Source: UMGS1649 sp045659265
GTDB taxonomy: Bacteria; Bacillota; Clostridia; TANB77; CAG-465
Assembly (NCBI GenBank): GCA_045659265.1
Contig: JAZOWO010000105.1
Location: 1-5,925 of the forward strand
Direction of reading: 5' to 3'
DNA: 5,925 nt
Shown here: positions 4,171 to 5,925 of the stretch, piece after piece
Layout: each line of letters starts with the position of its first letter
Position numbering within the stretch: position 1 is the stretch's first letter
The notes under the pieces: model-generated
Database searches by the model: none
Told to the model about the DNA's origin: nothing
Seen by the model: only the letters and a program-made list of their open reading frames with translations
Program-made: the position numbers and the translations under genes

Positions 4171-5925
4171 ATGGATATTAAAGAAACCATTAAAAGGGAG
4201 ATAGTAGAAAAAATACCATTTGATCCTGGTATATATATGATGAAGGATGAAGATGGAAAGATAATATATGTAGGTAAAGCTAAGTCTCTAAGAAAGAGAG
4301 TTAGACAATATTTTAACAAAACAAACAAGACTGTAAGAATACAGAAGATGGTTGAGAAGATTAGAAATATTGAATATATAGTTACTGAAAGCGAACTTGA
4401 AGCATTAGTTCTTGAGTGTAATTATATCAAAGAATTTATGCCTAAATATAACGTAATGCTTAAAGACGATAAAACTTATCCTTATGTAAAAATTACTGTA
4501 AAAGATAAATATCCATCAATATATATAACTAGAACAAAAGTAGAAGATGGTTCAAAATATATTGGACCATTTACAGACGTAAATGCATTAAGAGAACTGT
4601 TTGTAACAATACGTGAAATATTCCCTTTAAAGAGATGCAAATATAACTTAAATAAAATGTGCAACGCAAAAGTAGGGCCATGTCTATACTATCACATAGG
4701 AAGATGCTTAGGGCCTTGCATAAATGATGTGGCAAGAGAAGAATATAACAAAATGCTAACTGAAATAGCAATGTTTTTAGATGGCAAGACAGATACTGTA
4801 AAAGAACATATAATAGCATCAATAGATAAATGTATAGAAAATCTAGAATTTGAAAAAGCTCAAGAATTAAAGGTTAGACTAGAAAAGATAGCTAAAGTAA
4901 CAGAAAAACAAAAGGTATCTAATCTTAATGAAACAAATACGGATATATGGGGTTATGTACTTGTACAAGACAAGTTATACATACAAATATTTAAGATTAG
5001 AGATAGTAAACTTCTAAAACACGATAATATTCTAATAGATGAATTAGAGAAGAATAAAATAGATGAAACGCTAGTAGATATTCTTTCACAATACTATACA
5101 GTAAATAAATCTAATATACCACCAAGAATATATTTCAAGATTCAAACTGAAGACAAGCTTAAAGAAAAAATAGAGCTTACAGAGGAATACCTAAAGGCTC
5201 TAAGGGGGCTTAAAGTAGAATTAACAGTGCCTAAAAAAGGTTCTAAATTAAAGCTTGTGGAAATGATAGAAAACAATATAGAAATGAATCTAAAAGATAA
5301 GGATAAAAATCCACTTGAAGATTTAAGAAACATATTAGGATTAGAAGATAACATAGATGTAGTTGAGTGCTATGATATATCTAACCTTAAAGATACATTT
5401 ATGGTTGGTGCTGGAATTACTTACGAAAAGAATGGATTTAATAAGAGTAAGTACAGAAAGTATAAAATAAAATGGACTGAAACACAAAATGATGTGTTGT
5501 GTATGAGCGAAGTAATAACAAGAAGACTTAAACATGTAGATACACTACCTTTACCAGATGTTTTTTTAATAGATGGTGGGTTAAACCAAGTACATGCAGT
5601 AAAACAAACATTAGAAAATAATAATGTTTCAGTACCTGTAATTGGTATGATAAAAGACGATAAACATCGTACACGTGGAATAATTGATTTAAATGAACAA
5701 GAAATAGATTTAAAGTGGCTCTTATATCGTGTACTTCGTGCATGGAGACCGATTGTAGTTTGGGCAATTATTATTGGATTAGTGATTGGATTAGGTAGTT
5801 TGGGAATTAATTTAATTAAGATGCAAGATCCAGAGTATATAGCTGCGGAAAAAGTGAAGTTTGAACGTGAACACGCTTCTTGGGTAGCTACTGGTGAAAA
5901 TTTTGAAGTACAGTTTGCAAACATT
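4171..5925 (+). CDS. uvrC: Excinuclease ABC subunit UvrC, with C-terminal part replaced by a foreign Wzz-like sequence; open at window edge
   Basis: UvrC makes the two incisions around bulky DNA lesions in nucleotide excision repair, acting after UvrA and UvrB. The start is ATG 4171 with GGAGG at 4161-4165. Residues 16-44 carry the GIY-YIG nuclease motif for the 3' incision (GIY at 20-22, YVGKAKSLR at 33-41), with the probable metal-binding glutamate E82 in LECNYIK. Cysteines C156, C171, C179 and C183 fit the iron-sulfur cysteine pattern described for E. coli UvrC. A UVR (UvrB-binding) helix pair spans about 212-247 (LEFEKAQELKVRLEKI). The RNase H-like domain for the 5' incision starts with ECYDIS (D402) and continues through LIDGG (D468) and GMIKDDKHRTRG (492-503). 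The usual GGKGQ is GGLNQ here. After about residue 515 the sequence stops being UvrC: the DEAHRFA segment with its catalytic histidine and the C-terminal helix-hairpin-helix pair are absent. The frame continues to residue 585 as a membrane protein. Confidence 0.9.
   Translation, partial: MDIKETIKREIVEKIPFDPGIYMMKDEDGKIIYVGKAKSLRKRVRQYFNKTNKTVRIQKMVEKIRNIEYIVTESELEALVLECNYIKEFMPKYNVMLKDDKTYPYVKITVKDKYPSIYITRTKVEDGSKYIGPFTDVNALRELFVTIREIFPLKRCKYNLNKMCNAKVGPCLYYHIGRCLGPCINDVAREEYNKMLTEIAMFLDGKTDTVKEHIIASIDKCIENLEFEKAQELKVRLEKIAKVTEKQKVSNLNETNTDIWGYVLVQDKLYIQIFKIRDSKLLKHDNILIDELEKNKIDETLVDILSQYYTVNKSNIPPRIYFKIQTEDKLKEKIELTEEYLKALRGLKVELTVPKKGSKLKLVEMIENNIEMNLKDKDKNPLEDLRNILGLEDNIDVVECYDISNLKDTFMVGAGITYEKNGFNKSKYRKYKIKWTETQNDVLCMSEVITRRLKHVDTLPLPDVFLIDGGLNQVHAVKQTLENNNVSVPVIGMIKDDKHRTRGIIDLNEQEIDLKWLLYRVLRAWRPIVVWAIIIGLVIGLGSLGINLIKMQDPEYIAAEKVKFEREHASWVATGENFEVQFANI
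5692..5715. other. Junction between uvrC and Wzz-like sequence
   Basis: These 24 bases encode NEQEIDLK. The string suits the loop that follows KDDKHRTRG in UvrC, and it also suits the first residues of a Wzz-type protein, where an EIDL(K/R) motif commonly precedes the membrane helix. Upstream (5641-5700) G+C is 17/60 by hand count; at 5701-5760 it is 23/60 and at 5821-5880 it is 25/60. The exact breakpoint cannot be placed within the shared stretch. Confidence 0.7.
5692..5925 (+). CDS. N-terminal fragment of a Wzz-like polysaccharide chain-length regulator
   Basis: Read in the uvrC frame, the residues numbered 516-585 from the uvrC start are not UvrC. They begin WLLYRVLRAWRP, a basic and aromatic cytoplasmic lead-in. 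A hydrophobic membrane helix follows (about 527-549, rich in I, V, L and G). After it comes KMQDPEYIAAEKVKFEREH and a mixed polar stretch that would lie outside the membrane. This order, with EIDLK just before it, is typical of Wzz/chain-length-determinant proteins, which control the length of exported surface polysaccharides and often sit in capsule or exopolysaccharide clusters. No start codon of its own is visible in frame close to the junction, so the true 5' end seems to be missing. The window ends before the rest of the protein. Family assignment is by general resemblance and is moderate. Confidence 0.6.

Noticed and set aside
5421..5924. 167-residue minus-strand open frame at the right edge, and a shorter one at 5528-5767
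   Set aside because: They are antisense to the UvrC RNase H-like domain and the Wzz-like segment and show no protein-family features.
4171..5925. A purposeful membrane-tethered UvrC repair enzyme
   Set aside because: The catalytic histidine segment and the helix-hairpin-helix domain are missing, and the appended part resembles the start of an unrelated family with different composition, so a join of two genes is more economical.

Overview
The window reads as AT-rich chromosomal DNA from an anaerobic, spore-forming Firmicute, most likely an uncultured gut-type member of the class Clostridia. The reasons are strong AGGAGG ribosome binding sites, AGA/ATA/TTA-rich codon use, a SpoVG gene, a probable SpoVM peptide, and a surface protein with the clostridial variant of the prepilin N-terminus. 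No species can be named from sequence alone.

Layout. Positions 1-617 (minus strand) hold most of an endonuclease III gene (nth), running off the left edge. A 124-base divergent intergenic region separates it from a plus-strand pair of tiny genes: a 50-residue two-helix membrane protein (742-894) and a 22-residue peptide that resembles SpoVM (910-978). A sigma-A-like promoter then precedes a 589-residue pilin-like secreted or surface protein (1047-2816) that ends at a strong terminator. Next is a self-contained cassette of promoter, HAD phosphatase and terminator (about 2877-3662) with a more GC-rich composition. SpoVG follows (3825-4106) with a strong promoter overlapped by a small dyad. After a hairpin comes uvrC (4171 onward).

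The most striking point is near the right edge. The UvrC reading frame is normal through the first part of its RNase H-like nuclease domain (to about residue 515). It then passes without a stop into a sequence that is not UvrC: a basic/aromatic stretch, a transmembrane helix and an extracytoplasmic start typical of the N-terminus of Wzz-type polysaccharide chain-length regulators. The join lies in a short stretch (about 5692-5715, encoding NEQEIDLK) that would fit either protein, and base composition rises sharply after it. A misassembly at a shared short word, or a real recombination, explains this better than a working fusion protein.

Functionally the window mixes DNA repair (nth, uvrC), sporulation-associated small proteins (the SpoVM-like peptide, SpoVG), a surface protein and a nucleotidase-like housekeeping hydrolase. 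Apart from the tight 742-978 pair, and possibly spoVG-uvrC, the genes look like separate transcription units. I saw no RNA genes, CRISPR arrays or insertion sequences.
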